Below are positions 19,830 to 29,548 of a DNA stretch of 64,000 bases, one piece after another. The stretch comes from Marinomonas aquiplantarum (GTDB lineage Bacteria > Pseudomonadota > Gammaproteobacteria > Pseudomonadales > Marinomonadaceae): positions 62,001-126,000 of the forward strand of contig NZ_QNRF01000003.1 of the NCBI RefSeq assembly GCF_003314975.1. Reading direction: 5' to 3'. A program made the position numbers and the translations under genes. Every line of letters begins with the position of its first letter. The first letter of the stretch is position 1. The notes beneath the pieces were generated by a model. It was not told the DNA's origin. It saw nothing but the letters and a program-made list of their open reading frames with translations, and did not search any database.

Positions 19830-20372
19830 TTAATGCTGAATTGGCGGATGGGAGAAGCCTTCTTCGCTCACCCCTCGCAGCACATTAATGCAGCGAATAA
19901 TCATGCCAAGGCCGGTAATCGCCATGGAAAAAAAGGCAAATGGGATAACGGCTTTTATAATCCATCGATAAGGCAAACCACCTGGATCACCACTGGTTTC
20001 GCCAAGCAAGAATGCTTCATGAGAAAAGCTTATACCGTAATAGCCAACCAATAAGGTGAAAGGCATTAAGAAGCACACACAACCAAACAGATCGATCCAC
20101 GCTTTACCACGAATGGACAAGTTTTCATAAATCAGATCGACACGAACATGACCACCATGCTGAATACCATAAGGTATGCCTAGCAAGAAGATAGCGGCGT
20201 ACAAATGCCACTCTAACTCTTGCATCGCAATGGACACATCATTAAAGGCATAGCGCATTAAGACGTCATAGAAGACATTAAACAGCAAAGCAATGAACAA
20301 TAAGGTTGAGGCCATTCCAAGCGCATTTGCAAAACGAGTAATACCACGCTCTAAGCGGATTAAAAACATCAC
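19830..20372 (-). CDS. dctQ: TRAP transporter small membrane subunit (DctQ)
   Basis: The 180-aa protein has four hydrophobic helices and the DctQ signature with ALLFNVFYDVLMRYAFND and AMQELEWHLYAAIFLLGIPYG. It joins the binding protein to DctM in the inner membrane. It lies 53 bases after dctP. The position and length are usual for the family. Confidence 0.92.
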   Translation of the reverse strand: MMFLIRLERGITRFANALGMASTLLFIALLFNVFYDVLMRYAFNDVSIAMQELEWHLYAAIFLLGIPYGIQHGGHVRVDLIYENLSIRGKAWIDLFGCVCFLMPFTLLVGYYGISFSHEAFLLGETSGDPGGLPYRWIIKAVIPFAFFSMAITGLGMIIRCINVLRGVSEEGFSHPPIQH

Positions 20373-20425
20373 GAACTCCTATGCAAAACAAGGCGAATGA
20401 CAAACATTCGCCTTGTTTAGAGGTT

Positions 20426-21511
20426 TTATTCAGCTAGGCTATCAACACTATCAAGGTAGGCACGATCTGAAATATTGGTCCAAACACGTACCTTTTTCAG
20501 GTAATCCGCTTGAGAATCCAAAATCTCTTTCGCTAAAGGATCTTCCGCTGCTTTTTCATCAAGCAGTTCTTGGTTGGCTTTTCTCATAGCTACCAACACG
20601 TCTCTCGGGAAGGTTTTTACCTGAACATTCGGGTATTCCGTTTTCATCGTCGCCCAGTTTTCAGCGCTTTCATGATAAGACTGAATGTACATATCATAAG
20701 AAGCCAACTTCATTGACGTACGAAGGATTTCACGAAGATCTTCTGGTAGTTTTTTCCAAGTACGCTCATTGACTAGGAACTGAAGCTCCGTTGCTGGCTC
20801 ATGCCAACCTGTGTAGTAGTATGGCGCAATCTTGTGGAAACCCATGCGCAAATCAAGGGAAGGACCAACCCACTCAAGCGCATCGATAGTACGACGCTCT
20901 AGTGCTGTATAAAGCTCACCAGAGGCAATATTCGTTGGTTTAGCGCCCAGTTTCGCTAGCACTTCACCAGCAAAGCCAGGAATACGCATTTTCAGACCTT
21001 GTAGGTCTTCTAAAGAATTAATCTCTTTTTGAAACCAGCCGCCCATTTGGTTCCCCGTATTACCACCTGGGAAAGACAGCAGACCAAATGGCTTATAGAC
21101 TTTTTGCATCAAGTCCATGCCACCACCATAGTAGAACCAACCATACTGCTCTGGGGTGATCATCCCAAATGGCATAGTCGTGAAATATAGGGTATTTGGC
21201 ACTTTGCCTTTCCAGTAATACGACGCAGAGTGACCCATATCATATTGACCAGAACGAACCATATCGAACACACCGAGTGGTGCTTTGTGCTTGTTAGCAG
21301 AGTCGATGGTGATTTTTAAGCGACCATTGGACATGTCTTCAGCAATACGAGCCATATTACGTGGCGCATCACCGAAAATCGGAAAGTTAGATGACCAAGT
21401 TTCGGCCATTTTCAGTTTATAGACTCTGTCAGCAGCAAAGGCAGGCAGAGAAATCGCACTTAGGGTTACTGCGGTTGCAGCAACAAGCGTTGTCAGTTTT
21501 AAGGATTTCAT
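20426..21511 (-). CDS. dctP: TRAP transporter solute-binding protein (DctP family, TakP-like)
   Basis: The product is a periplasmic binding protein with signal peptide ending ALPAFA-like (SLPAFAADRVY). The start chosen is ATG at 21511 (361 aa) with AGGA 11 bases upstream; ATG at 21523 is an alternative but would overlap that site. The ligand-binding core has LKMRIPGFAGEVLAKLGAKP and DALEWVGP, the pattern of the TakP/2-oxo acid and monocarboxylate-binding branch, in which Arg of MRIP grips the carboxylate. A monocarboxylate or 2-oxo acid substrate is likely. The nearby Cache sensor may detect the same compound. Confidence 0.9.
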   Translation of the reverse strand: MKSLKLTTLVAATAVTLSAISLPAFAADRVYKLKMAETWSSNFPIFGDAPRNMARIAEDMSNGRLKITIDSANKHKAPLGVFDMVRSGQYDMGHSASYYWKGKVPNTLYFTTMPFGMITPEQYGWFYYGGGMDLMQKVYKPFGLLSFPGGNTGNQMGGWFQKEINSLEDLQGLKMRIPGFAGEVLAKLGAKPTNIASGELYTALERRTIDALEWVGPSLDLRMGFHKIAPYYYTGWHEPATELQFLVNERTWKKLPEDLREILRTSMKLASYDMYIQSYHESAENWATMKTEYPNVQVKTFPRDVLVAMRKANQELLDEKAAEDPLAKEILDSQADYLKKVRVWTNISDRAYLDSVDSLAE

Positions 21512-21592
21512 TGTTTTTATCATCCTGTTGTCTTGTTTTTTATTGTTTGGATCAAGCAGGATGGATCATCGCCCGTCTAAAAAGTGTAAACA

Positions 21593-21604
21593 ATTCGTAC
21601 GAAT
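21593..21604. promoter_or_regulatory. Palindrome upstream of the TRAP operon
   Basis: ATTCGTACGAAT is a perfect 12-base palindrome about 82 bases before the dctP start. It is a candidate operator for the LuxR-type response regulator encoded downstream or for another dimeric regulator. No footprint evidence is available. Confidence 0.35.
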
Positions 21605-21742
21605 ACCGACACAAAAGAAAAAACTACGTAGTGAGACTCAGTATTTCTACTTAGAAAAGGCGATCACAACACGGCCTAAATAGCATCGAAGTCAGTCAGG
21701 ACGACAGATAAAGGAAGGGGAAAATACACACCATAGGTAAAT

Positions 21743-21780
21743 AAAAAGCCGCCGCAACAATAAAGAGGGGCGGCCTTTAT
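21743..21780 (-). terminator. Terminator after sohB
   Basis: GCCGCC and GGCGGC pair around a loop; on the minus strand a T-rich stretch follows. It lies directly downstream of sohB in the direction of its transcription. Confidence 0.65.
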
Positions 21781-21791
21781 TCTTAGGGCGT

Positions 21792-22838
21792 TTAGAAGCC
21801 TCGTGATTGAGTCAATTTACCAAGCCAAGTGACGGCCTTTTGCTCAAACGCTGAAAACACAGACAAACCAAAACGTTCGGCCATGCCTTTCGGTTGCTTA
21901 TAAGACACCTGCACAACCTCTGAATCTTTATATTGCGCCACCAAATAAGCATCACTGGTCATAACGTCATCAACCAGTTTATTTTCCAGCGCTTCACGGC
22001 CATACCAAGTATCACCCGTTGCGATCTCTTCAATATCGAGCTGAGGACGCTGCTCGGATACAAAACGCTTAAACAAACCATGCGTGTCTTCTAGGTCTTG
22101 TTTGAATTTTTCACGTCCTTCATCAGTGTTCTTACCCAACATCGTCAAAGTACGCTTGTATTTGCCAGCCGTATGAAGCTCCACGTCAATCAAACTCTTA
22201 TCCAACAGACGGTGAACGTTAGGCACTTGAGCCACCACACCAATCGACCCCAAAATGGCAAAAGGAGCCGCGACAATTTTATTGGCGACACACGCCATCA
22301 TATAACCACCACTGGCGGCCACCTTGTCGACACAAATCGTCAAGGGAATGTTCGCTTCACGAATACGCTGCAACTGAGACGCCGCTAGACCGTAGCTGTG
22401 GACCATACCACCACCACTTTCAAGACGCACGACCACTTCATCTTTTGCCGTCGCCACACTCAATATAGCGGTAATTTCTTCGCGCATTGAAGCCACAGCT
22501 GAGGCTTTAATATCACCGTCGAAGTCCAATACATAAAGGCGTTTTTTCGGTGCTTCTTCGGTTTCCTTAGGTGCCTTCTTATTGGCTTTTTTCTCTAGCT
22601 TTTCTTGCTTCTTCTTTTCTTTCAACTGGCTTTTTAGTGTTTTCTTATCGAGCAATTGACGATCCAAGTCATCTTTCATGGAATCGTAATTTTCATTCAG
22701 CTTAGTCACCGACAAACTGCCTGGCTGCGATTTACGTTTTCCATTTGCGACCATCGCCAGTAACACACCAATCACGATAGCGACACTAACCAACTTCAAC
22801 AAAAAACCGGCATAGTCCGTTAGAAATTCCAACATCAT
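21792..22838 (-). CDS. sohB: Inner membrane peptidase SohB
   Basis: SohB is an S49-family serine protease related to signal peptide peptidase A. The 348-aa protein has one N-terminal helix (about residues 11-30), a lysine-rich linker (about 70-95), then the S49 domain. The catalytic Ser is in AASGGYMMACVANKIVA and the general-base Lys is in AGKYKRTLT. A GGG oxyanion-type stretch occurs in RLESGGGMVHSYGLAASQL. It probably degrades membrane-associated peptides at the periplasmic face. The start is supported by AGAGGA upstream. Confidence 0.93.
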   Translation of the reverse strand: MMLEFLTDYAGFLLKLVSVAIVIGVLLAMVANGKRKSQPGSLSVTKLNENYDSMKDDLDRQLLDKKTLKSQLKEKKKQEKLEKKANKKAPKETEEAPKKRLYVLDFDGDIKASAVASMREEITAILSVATAKDEVVVRLESGGGMVHSYGLAASQLQRIREANIPLTICVDKVAASGGYMMACVANKIVAAPFAILGSIGVVAQVPNVHRLLDKSLIDVELHTAGKYKRTLTMLGKNTDEGREKFKQDLEDTHGLFKRFVSEQRPQLDIEEIATGDTWYGREALENKLVDDVMTSDAYLVAQYKDSEVVQVSYKQPKGMAERFGLSVFSAFEQKAVTWLGKLTQSRGF

Positions 22839-23004
22839 CTTCCTCTAAATTCTATAAGTCTTTGTAATAATGGGGCATAAAACGCAAATAACAATGGTTT
22901 TTATGCATTTTCACCGTAGATACAAGCTTGTTTATCCCTTATTATTCAGCGCATCTAAAAATAAGCAAAAAACTTGCACGCAAGTTACGTTTAAGGAGCT
23001 CTTA

Positions 23005-24507
23005 ATGAAAACCTCTATATCCCATGCTCTGGGAAATAATTTCCTCGGCAGCTCGCCTCTCTGGTACAAGCAAGTGGTGATCGCCTTTTTAATTCTAAAC
23101 CCTATTGCAGTAGTGACATTAGGGCCTTTCATCACCGGCTGGCTACTCATCATAGAGTTTATTTTTACCCTTGCCATGGCATTGAAATGCTACCCACTAC
23201 AACCTGGCGGTTTGATCGCATTAGAAGCGGTATTATTAGGCCTAACCAATAGTGATGGCGTGTATCACGAAGTCATTAAAAACTTCGATGTCATATTGTT
23301 GCTGATGTTCATGGTGGCGGGCATCTACTTTATGCAAGGCATGCTGTTGTTTATTTTCAACAAGCTCTTGGTAAAAATCCGCTCCAAGGTCATTATTTCT
23401 TTGGTGTTCAGCTTCGCTGCCGCCGTCATGTCTGCTTTTCTAGATGCCTTAACGGTAACAGCCGTATTAATCAGCGTCAGCGTCGGTTTTTACTCTGTAT
23501 ACCACAAGGTTGCCTCGGATCAGACCAGTAGTGGCAAACACAACCCTAACAGCGACGACAAGGTACTGCCGGTAAACCAAAGTGACCTCGCAGAATTTCG
23601 CTCCTTCTTACGAAGCTTGTTGATGCACGGTGCCATTGGTACGGCACTGGGTGGTGTTTCTACTTTAGTGGGCGAGCCACAAAACCTATTGATTGCCAAA
23701 ACTGCTGGTTGGGATTTCCTCGAGTTTTTCATCCGCGTCGCCCCAATCTCTATGCCAGTTTTGGTGTGCGGTTTGTTAACCGTGATTGTGCTTGAGAAAA
23801 CCAGATGGTTTGATTACGGTGCACACCTACCAGAAAACGTGCGCAATATTTTGAAAAACTTCGAGAAAGAAGAATCACAAAAAAGCACGGCTCGTCACAA
23901 AGCTCAGTTGATTATCCAAGGCATTGTGGCAATCGTCTTGATTTTTTCTTTGGCGTTCCACGTAGCCGAAGTGGGCTTAGTCGGTCTGATGGTCATTGTG
24001 TTATTAACAGCCTTTAACGGCATCACAGAAGAGCATCAAATTGGCAATGCTTTTAAAGAAGCTCTGCCCTTCACAGCCTTGCTAGTGGTGTTTTTCACCA
24101 TTGTTTCTGTCATTCACGAGCAACACTTATTCCAGCCTATTATCGATGTGGTTCTTAATCTGCCAACGGAAACCCAACCTCTAATGTTCTTTATCGCCAA
24201 CGGCCTACTCTCTGCCATCAGTGACAACGTGTTCGTAGCAACCGTTTACATTGGTGAAGTGAAACAGGCTTTAGACAGCGGCTTGATTAGCCGTGAGCAT
24301 TTCAATACGCTAGCGGTGGCCATTAATACAGGGACTAACTTGCCCAGTGTTGCGACACCAAACGGACAGGCGGCTTTTCTGTTCTTGCTAACGTCTGCAA
24401 TCGCCCCACTATTGCGCCTTTCTTATGGCAAAATGGTTTGGATGGCATTGCCATATACCATCGTATTGAGCCTCGTTGGCGGCCTATGCGTTAGCTACTT
24501 TCTGTAA
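23005..24507 (+). CDS. nhaB: Na+/H+ antiporter NhaB
   Basis: NhaB exchanges sodium for protons at the inner membrane. The start is ATG at 23005, with AAGGAG ten bases upstream, giving [22 protein letters not shown], the standard N-terminus, and 500 aa. About twelve helices are seen, with typical stretches [35 protein letters not shown] and [18 protein letters not shown] longer open frame starting at 22870 is not supported by a Shine-Dalgarno sequence. The gene is functionally linked to the Na+-pumping NQR complex in sodium circulation; this link is inference. Confidence 0.95.
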   Translation: MKTSISHALGNNFLGSSPLWYKQVVIAFLILNPIAVVTLGPFITGWLLIIEFIFTLAMALKCYPLQPGGLIALEAVLLGLTNSDGVYHEVIKNFDVILLLMFMVAGIYFMQGMLLFIFNKLLVKIRSKVIISLVFSFAAAVMSAFLDALTVTAVLISVSVGFYSVYHKVASDQTSSGKHNPNSDDKVLPVNQSDLAEFRSFLRSLLMHGAIGTALGGVSTLVGEPQNLLIAKTAGWDFLEFFIRVAPISMPVLVCGLLTVIVLEKTRWFDYGAHLPENVRNILKNFEKEESQKSTARHKAQLIIQGIVAIVLIFSLAFHVAEVGLVGLMVIVLLTAFNGITEEHQIGNAFKEALPFTALLVVFFTIVSVIHEQHLFQPIIDVVLNLPTETQPLMFFIANGLLSAISDNVFVATVYIGEVKQALDSGLISREHFNTLAVAINTGTNLPSVATPNGQAAFLFLLTSAIAPLLRLSYGKMVWMALPYTIVLSLVGGLCVSYFL

Positions 24508-24530
24508 TCAAATCAGCAAGCACTTGATAT

Positions 24531-24581
24531 AAAAATGCCCGCTTACTCCTGAATTTAGGCCTGAGTAAGCGGGCATTTTTT
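24531..24581. terminator. Bidirectional terminator between nhaB and dnaQ
   Basis: AAAAATGCCCGCTTACTC and its exact reverse complement GAGTAAGCGGGCATTTTT pair over a 14-base loop, an 18-bp stem with A/T ends usable for both convergent genes. Confidence 0.9.
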
Positions 24582-24599
24582 ATGACATCGACGGATTCT

Positions 24600-25325
24600 T
24601 TATTGAGCTGATTGATTCGCTCGCCACAAGGCTTGCCCAGCTTTCTTCTCAATCAAATCCAAGCGTTCTTCGTGCGCCTGTAATTCTTCTTCACTGGCAC
24701 GAATCACTTTTAACGCAGGTCGTTCAGGCGATAAACGGCGAATTTCGCCCACATCACCCTCTTCACTTGAATCTGAATCCGAGTTATTTGCCAAACCAAG
24801 ACTGGTTTGACCACCCGTCATCAATAAATACACATCGGCTAGGATTTCCGAATCCAATAAAGCGCCGTGCAAATCACGATGGGAATTATCAATGCCGTAA
24901 CGCTTACATAGGGCGTCTAGGTTATTTTTCTGACCTGGATGCTTTTTACGAGCGTAAACCAAGCTATCAAAGACGCCACAAACCTCTGCTACTTTCGGAT
25001 AACCGGCTCCAAGCAAAGCAAATTCATGGTCGATGAAACCAATATCAAACGGTGCATTGTGAATGATTAATTCAGCCCCTTTAATGAACTCGAAAAATTC
25101 TTGGGCGACCTGATGGAACCTTGGCTTATCCGCCAAAAATTCATTACTGATACCGTGAACTCGAAACGCCTCTTCTTCCACTTCACGATCAGGATTGATG
25201 TAAACGTGAAAGTGGTTTTTGGTTAGCTTGCGGCCAACCATTTCCACACAACCGATTTCAATGATTCGATGACCCTGTTTCGGATCAATACCCGTTGTTT
25301 CAGTATCCAGTATAACTTGTCTCAT
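24600..25325 (-). CDS. dnaQ: DNA polymerase III epsilon subunit
   Basis: DnaQ is the 3'-5' proofreading exonuclease of the replicase. The 241-aa protein has Exo I residues Asp7 and Glu9 (LDTETTG), Exo II in HNAPFDIGFIDHEFALLG, and Exo III with HRDLHGALLDSEILADVY. A clamp-binding motif QTSLGL follows near residue 180. The C-terminal segment that binds the alpha subunit is present. Its ATG overlaps the rnhA stop by one base (TAATG), so the pair is translationally coupled. Confidence 0.96.
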   Translation of the reverse strand: MRQVILDTETTGIDPKQGHRIIEIGCVEMVGRKLTKNHFHVYINPDREVEEEAFRVHGISNEFLADKPRFHQVAQEFFEFIKGAELIIHNAPFDIGFIDHEFALLGAGYPKVAEVCGVFDSLVYARKKHPGQKNNLDALCKRYGIDNSHRDLHGALLDSEILADVYLLMTGGQTSLGLANNSDSDSSEEGDVGEIRRLSPERPALKVIRASEEELQAHEERLDLIEKKAGQALWRANQSAQ

Positions 25326-25765
25326 TATTGCGCCCTCAACTCCTCAATACCTTGATTCGCCAATTGATCAGCAATTTCATTACCTTCAATGCCAGCATGA
25401 CCCTTTACCCATTTCCAAGTCACCTGATGCTTTTGACAAGCTTCATCCAATGCTTGCCATAGATCTTTGTTTTTAACAGGTTGTTTTGACGCCGTCATCC
25501 AGCCCTTCTTTTTCCAACCCGCCAGCCATTGCGTAATGCCTTTCTGAACATAAGAAGAGTCCGTGTATAAGGTAACCTCACACGCTTCTTTTAATGCTTT
25601 CAGACCTTCAATGGCGCCCATTAATTCCATTCGATTATTGGTCGTGTCACGCTCGCCACCACATAAACGTTTCTCATGGCCACCGAAAGTTAACCAAGCG
25701 CCCCAGCCACCTATGCCAGGATTACCTTTACATGCACCATCAGTATAAATTACAACTTCTTTCAC
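25325..25765 (-). CDS. rnhA: Ribonuclease HI
   Basis: RNase HI cuts RNA in RNA-DNA hybrids. The start chosen is GTG at 25765, which overlaps the methyltransferase stop (GTGA) and gives a 146-aa product [17 protein letters not shown]; a longer frame to 25828 lies within the upstream gene. The catalytic residues are seen in TDGACKGNP (Asp), NRMELMGAI (Glu), [10 protein letters not shown] (Asp) and NEIADQLAN (Asp). It sits between the methyltransferase gene and dnaQ in a three-gene unit. Confidence 0.95.
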   Translation of the reverse strand: MKEVVIYTDGACKGNPGIGGWGAWLTFGGHEKRLCGGERDTTNNRMELMGAIEGLKALKEACEVTLYTDSSYVQKGITQWLAGWKKKGWMTASKQPVKNKDLWQALDEACQKHQVTWKWVKGHAGIEGNEIADQLANQGIEELRAQ

Positions 25766-26502
25766 TCTTTCATCTCTTTTGCGGTTGGTTTTGTTAATGG
25801 CGGAACACGAACTCGCGCTCTTGACCAACGAGGTCTTAAAGGAATATTGCGTTTCACATGTTTTGTTGCGGTCATCACATAAACCCCGCCAAATGGTAAT
25901 TTCAACGCTTTAAATAAACGATTTAACCAGTTAAAACGGCCACGCCATTTCGCACTCTGTAATGGCGGCTCATAATAGATAAAATGCTTACTCTCTAGGG
26001 TCAAGCCTGCGACTTTTAACCAGTCTTCCAGTCTTTGATAACGAATAAAACGACCACACCAAGGCGCTTTGACACGCTTGGAAAACACCCTTCTCATCCC
26101 CCACCAACTCCATGGGTTAAACCCAACAATGACTATTTTGCCACTTGGCAATAACGTCCGTGCGGCTTCACGTAAATCATCGTGAGGACTGGAAGAGACA
26201 TCAAGGGTATGGTGAAACACATGAACATCCACACCGTCCGATTCAAATGGCAATTCGGAGGCCTTTGCTACCACAGTGTTTACCGACGCTCCCAGCTCTA
26301 GGGTAGGCGCGATCAACAAGTTTTCACGTAACCGATCATGCTTTATAGCGAATTGTTTTAAAGGCGATTGGCACACCAAATAATACCCAATGGCAAGGTC
26401 TAACTCCGCCTCAATCTGCTGCAGCTCACACTGTAATAAATCCACCCCAAGCGGCGTTTCATACCAGTTTTGAAACAATTGTCTTGATTGATCATCCAAC
26501 AT
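25762..26502 (-). CDS. Class I SAM-dependent methyltransferase (YafS-like)
   Basis: The 246-aa product, starting at ATG 26502 with AAGAGA upstream (a TTG at 26541 would extend it by 13), has a Rossmann methyltransferase core with a weak motif I ([13 protein letters not shown]), [16 protein letters not shown] and [24 protein letters not shown] post motifs (here [19 protein letters not shown]). It resembles YafS, which in enterobacteria also lies between gloB and rnhA-dnaQ. The substrate is unknown. The divergent gloB starts about 90 bases away. Confidence 0.85.
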   Translation of the reverse strand: MLDDQSRQLFQNWYETPLGVDLLQCELQQIEAELDLAIGYYLVCQSPLKQFAIKHDRLRENLLIAPTLELGASVNTVVAKASELPFESDGVDVHVFHHTLDVSSSPHDDLREAARTLLPSGKIVIVGFNPWSWWGMRRVFSKRVKAPWCGRFIRYQRLEDWLKVAGLTLESKHFIYYEPPLQSAKWRGRFNWLNRLFKALKLPFGGVYVMTATKHVKRNIPLRPRWSRARVRVPPLTKPTAKEMKE

Positions 26503-26590
26503 ACAATGAAATCTCTTTATCGCGTCATGACGCCAGTCCAACTTTGATACGCCATGATTTACATCGACTTCTTATTAAAGTAGAAAGTTT

Positions 26591-27364
26591 ATGATTATTT
26601 TTCCGCTTCCGGCCTTTCAAGACAATTATATCTGGATAATCCGCCACAATGATAGCTCCCTCATCTGGGCGATTGATCCAGGTGATGCCAATGTCGTACA
26701 GGATTACTGCCAACAAAATGACAAACAATTAGCCGGCATTCTTATTACTCACCACCATAAAGACCATACAGGTGGCGTAGCTGAGTTAAAAGAAACATTC
26801 CAATGTCCGGTTTTTGGTCCCGCTCATTTAACCCATTTGATTACACACCCAATGGCGGAAGACGACCAAGTTAACATTTTTGAGCGATCGTTTCGCGTCT
26901 TAGAAACCCCAGGACACACACTGGATCATCTGTGTTATTTCAGTGACCAACCCACCCCGATACTGTTTAGCGGCGACACACTTTTCCGTGGCGGCTGTGG
27001 ACGCATCATGGAAGGCACTGCGGAACAGATGTTAGCCGCCATGCAAAAAATCTCAGCCCTGCCTGATGATACCCTAGTGTACTGTACGCACGAATACACC
27101 CTCGCAAATTATCGCTTCGCTTTGTCCCTTGAGCCTGAAAATCAGAGCCTAATAGATGCCAATTTAACTTGCCAAACGTTACGCCAACAAAAGCAAGTCA
27201 CCTTACCGAGCAAGCTGGAATTAGAGAAAAAAACCAATCCATTTTTACGTTCTCATGTAGAGACCGTAAAAATTCAAGCTGCACAGCAACTTAGCGAAGA
27301 AATAGCGGATCAACCGAGCGCCACTTTCGGTCAAGTAAGGCGAGCAAAAGACAGTTTTAGTTGA
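26591..27364 (+). CDS. gloB: Hydroxyacylglutathione hydrolase (glyoxalase II)
   Basis: GloB splits S-lactoylglutathione to lactate and glutathione in methylglyoxal detoxification. The 257-aa protein has the metallo-beta-lactamase motif THHHKDHTGG (residues 53-62), followed by ETPGHTLDH, FSGDTLFRGGCGR and YCTHEYTLANYRFA, which supply the binuclear metal ligands. The C-terminal glutathione-binding helical part ends KTNPFLRSH. The length is typical. Confidence 0.95.
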   Translation: MIIFPLPAFQDNYIWIIRHNDSSLIWAIDPGDANVVQDYCQQNDKQLAGILITHHHKDHTGGVAELKETFQCPVFGPAHLTHLITHPMAEDDQVNIFERSFRVLETPGHTLDHLCYFSDQPTPILFSGDTLFRGGCGRIMEGTAEQMLAAMQKISALPDDTLVYCTHEYTLANYRFALSLEPENQSLIDANLTCQTLRQQKQVTLPSKLELEKKTNPFLRSHVETVKIQAAQQLSEEIADQPSATFGQVRRAKDSFS

Positions 27365-27419
27365 CCTGAATATTCAGCTCGATAAAATGGCGAAACTTTA
27401 CTCAATTTTGTGACCCTTC

Positions 27420-29108
27420 ATGACATATAAATTATTATGGGTTTGTTTAACAAGCCTACTCCTAACGGCGTGCCAAACGGTCTCTAAGGTCGAAACAAGC
27501 AACGCATCAGATACCCTCGAAACCACAGAAGAAGCACAAGTGGTTGAAGCCAATCCTGAACACATTGGCATTATCGACACCGTACCAGCGGTCGATGTCG
27601 ATGAAGCAACAGCAGAAGAGCTCGCTGCCGCTACAGACGATGAGATCATTGAAGTAGAAGAAGCTGATGACCTTGTCATTGTGGAGAATGAGCCAAAAGA
27701 ACCAGAAGACATTTGGGATCGAGTTCGTGCTGGCTATCAGCTGAATTTAGACATCGACCGCCCACGCCTGTCTTCACAGCTACGTTGGTACAGCTCACAC
27801 CCTCGCTATTTAGATCGAGTGTCTAAACGCGGTGAGCGCTATTTGTACTACATTGTTGACGAACTAGAAAAAGCTGGCATTCCAACTGAAATCGCCCTAT
27901 TGCCGATTGTTGAAAGTGGCTTTGATCCGTTTGGCTACAGTCATGGACGTGCTTCCGGCCCGTGGCAATTTATTCCATCTACAGGTCAAATGTATGGCTT
28001 GGACCAAACTTGGTGGTATGACGGACGTCGTGACATCATTGGCTCCACCCAAGCCGCCATTGCTTACCTAACCCGTTTGCACAAAATGTTTGATGGCAAT
28101 TGGTTACACGCCCTAGCCTCTTACAACTCTGGTGAAGGTACGGTAATGCGTGCGATTCGTAAGAACAAACGCGCTGGCAAGCCTACCGACTTCTGGTCTT
28201 TGGATCTACCACGCGAAACCCGTGCTTACGTGCCAAAACTGATTGCCCTAGCCAAAATCATCAAAAATCCAGAAAAGTACAATTACGAAACCTACTTTAT
28301 TCCTAACAAGCCTTACTTTGATGTGGTCAACATAGGCGGTCAGCTTGACCTTGCGCAAGCAGCCCAAATGGCAGGCATCAGCATTGATGAAGTGTATTTG
28401 CTTAACCCAGGTTTCAACCAATGGGCGACGTCGCCAGATGGCCCGCATCGTCTTTTGATGCCAGTCAGCAAAGCGAAAAATTTCCGCACTAAACTGGCCG
28501 AAATACCAAATAAAGAGCGTGTCACCTGGGTACGTTATACGGTAAAAGCTGGCGACAACTTATTGCTTGTGGCAAAACAGCACAACACCACAGTGAACGT
28601 TCTACAGAGTGTTAATAAGATTTCATCGTCTTTGATTCGAGTTGGCCAAGAGTTGATGATTCCTGTGGCGGGTAATGACATTGAAAGTTACACCTTAAGC
28701 TCTCACCAACGTTTGCTTGCTAAGCAATCCAGAGCGCCTAACCGTAACAAAATCAAAATCAACTATACAGTAAACCCAGGTGATAGCCTGTGGCTGATCG
28801 CCAACAAGTATGGCACCACCAGCAAAACCTTAGCACGCTGGAATGGCATGGGATTGGGCGACCCACTTATGCCGGGTAAAAAATTGGTAGTTTGGTTAGA
28901 GCCCAAAAAATCTCAAACTGCGCAGCGCAGCGTCATGAAAAAAGTGGTTTATACCATTCGCTCAGGTGACTCCCTAGCGAAAGTAGCGAACAAGTTCAAA
29001 GTCTCCGTGAATGACATTCGTGACTGGAACCCTAGAGTGGGCAGCAAAAAATACGTCCAACCAGGTGACCGTGTTACCCTGATGATCAATGTGGTGGCTG
29101 GTAACTAA
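27420..29108 (+). CDS. mltD: Membrane-bound lytic murein transglycosylase D
   Basis: MltD cleaves the glycan strands of peptidoglycan. The 562-aa product has a lipoprotein signal with lipobox LLTAC (Cys19), an acidic linker rich in Glu/Asp (about residues 25-95), and a GH23 lytic domain with the catalytic Glu in LLPIVESGFDPFGYSHGRAS and GPWQFIPSTGQ. Three C-terminal LysM repeats are seen, beginning near residues 374 (YTVKAGDNLLLVAKQH), 443 (YTVNPGDSLWLIANKYG) and 506 (YTIRSGDSLAKVANKF). A strong bidirectional terminator follows. Confidence 0.95.
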   Translation: MTYKLLWVCLTSLLLTACQTVSKVETSNASDTLETTEEAQVVEANPEHIGIIDTVPAVDVDEATAEELAAATDDEIIEVEEADDLVIVENEPKEPEDIWDRVRAGYQLNLDIDRPRLSSQLRWYSSHPRYLDRVSKRGERYLYYIVDELEKAGIPTEIALLPIVESGFDPFGYSHGRASGPWQFIPSTGQMYGLDQTWWYDGRRDIIGSTQAAIAYLTRLHKMFDGNWLHALASYNSGEGTVMRAIRKNKRAGKPTDFWSLDLPRETRAYVPKLIALAKIIKNPEKYNYETYFIPNKPYFDVVNIGGQLDLAQAAQMAGISIDEVYLLNPGFNQWATSPDGPHRLLMPVSKAKNFRTKLAEIPNKERVTWVRYTVKAGDNLLLVAKQHNTTVNVLQSVNKISSSLIRVGQELMIPVAGNDIESYTLSSHQRLLAKQSRAPNRNKIKINYTVNPGDSLWLIANKYGTTSKTLARWNGMGLGDPLMPGKKLVVWLEPKKSQTAQRSVMKKVVYTIRSGDSLAKVANKFKVSVNDIRDWNPRVGSKKYVQPGDRVTLMINVVAGN

Positions 29109-29150
29109 TCACAACGACAGCCATTAAACTGGGCTGTCGACATTACCATT

Positions 29151-29186
29151 AAAAAAGGCTGACTCCATTCGGAATCAGCCTTTTTT
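29151..29186. terminator. Bidirectional terminator after mltD
   Basis: AAAAAAGGCTGA and TCAGCCTTTTTT pair, with an imperfect inner stem around CTCCATTCGGAA. It serves mltD (plus) and ppnP (minus). Another hairpin, CGACAGCC/GGGCTGTCG, lies at 29115-29139. Confidence 0.85.
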
Positions 29187-29209
29187 GTGACCTTTATTCG
29201 GCTTAACTT

Positions 29210-29500
29210 TTATTCGTAGCGACAATGATAAGCAGTGACTTCTGTCACTTTCACACCAAAGCTTTGATTGGCTTCTACGATAAAGGTTTGGTTTTTGGTA
29301 AAGGTTTGCCAATCCGACTCACCTGGTAATTTTACCGTCAAACTCCCCGACACAACCGTCATGTACTCACGCTGGCTGGTGCCAAACTCATACTCACCGA
29401 TTTGCATAACACCAACCGTAGACACGCCTTCCGCATTGTCTAAGGCAATTGATTTCACTTGATCGTCAAAATAACTGTTTACCATTAACGCCTTACTCAT
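29210..29500 (-). CDS. ppnP: Pyrimidine/purine nucleoside phosphorylase
   Basis: PpnP (YaiE, DUF1255) is a small cupin enzyme that splits several nucleosides with phosphate. The 96-aa protein is of usual length. Family features are [18 protein letters not shown]-like [43 protein letters not shown] and the C-terminal AYHCRYE. It is followed by the LysR gene, 48 bases upstream on the same strand. It joins the other nucleotide salvage genes in this window in function. Confidence 0.92.
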   Translation of the reverse strand: MSKALMVNSYFDDQVKSIALDNAEGVSTVGVMQIGEYEFGTSQREYMTVVSGSLTVKLPGESDWQTFTKNQTFIVEANQSFGVKVTEVTAYHCRYE

Positions 29501-29548
29501 ATCTTTCTCTCATTTCAACATACTAAAATCACGGAAAAGGTTTTGGCT

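Noticed and set aside
27398..27712. 104-codon serine-rich frame opposite mltD
   Set aside because: It is the complement of the acidic linker of mltD; low complexity and no start site.
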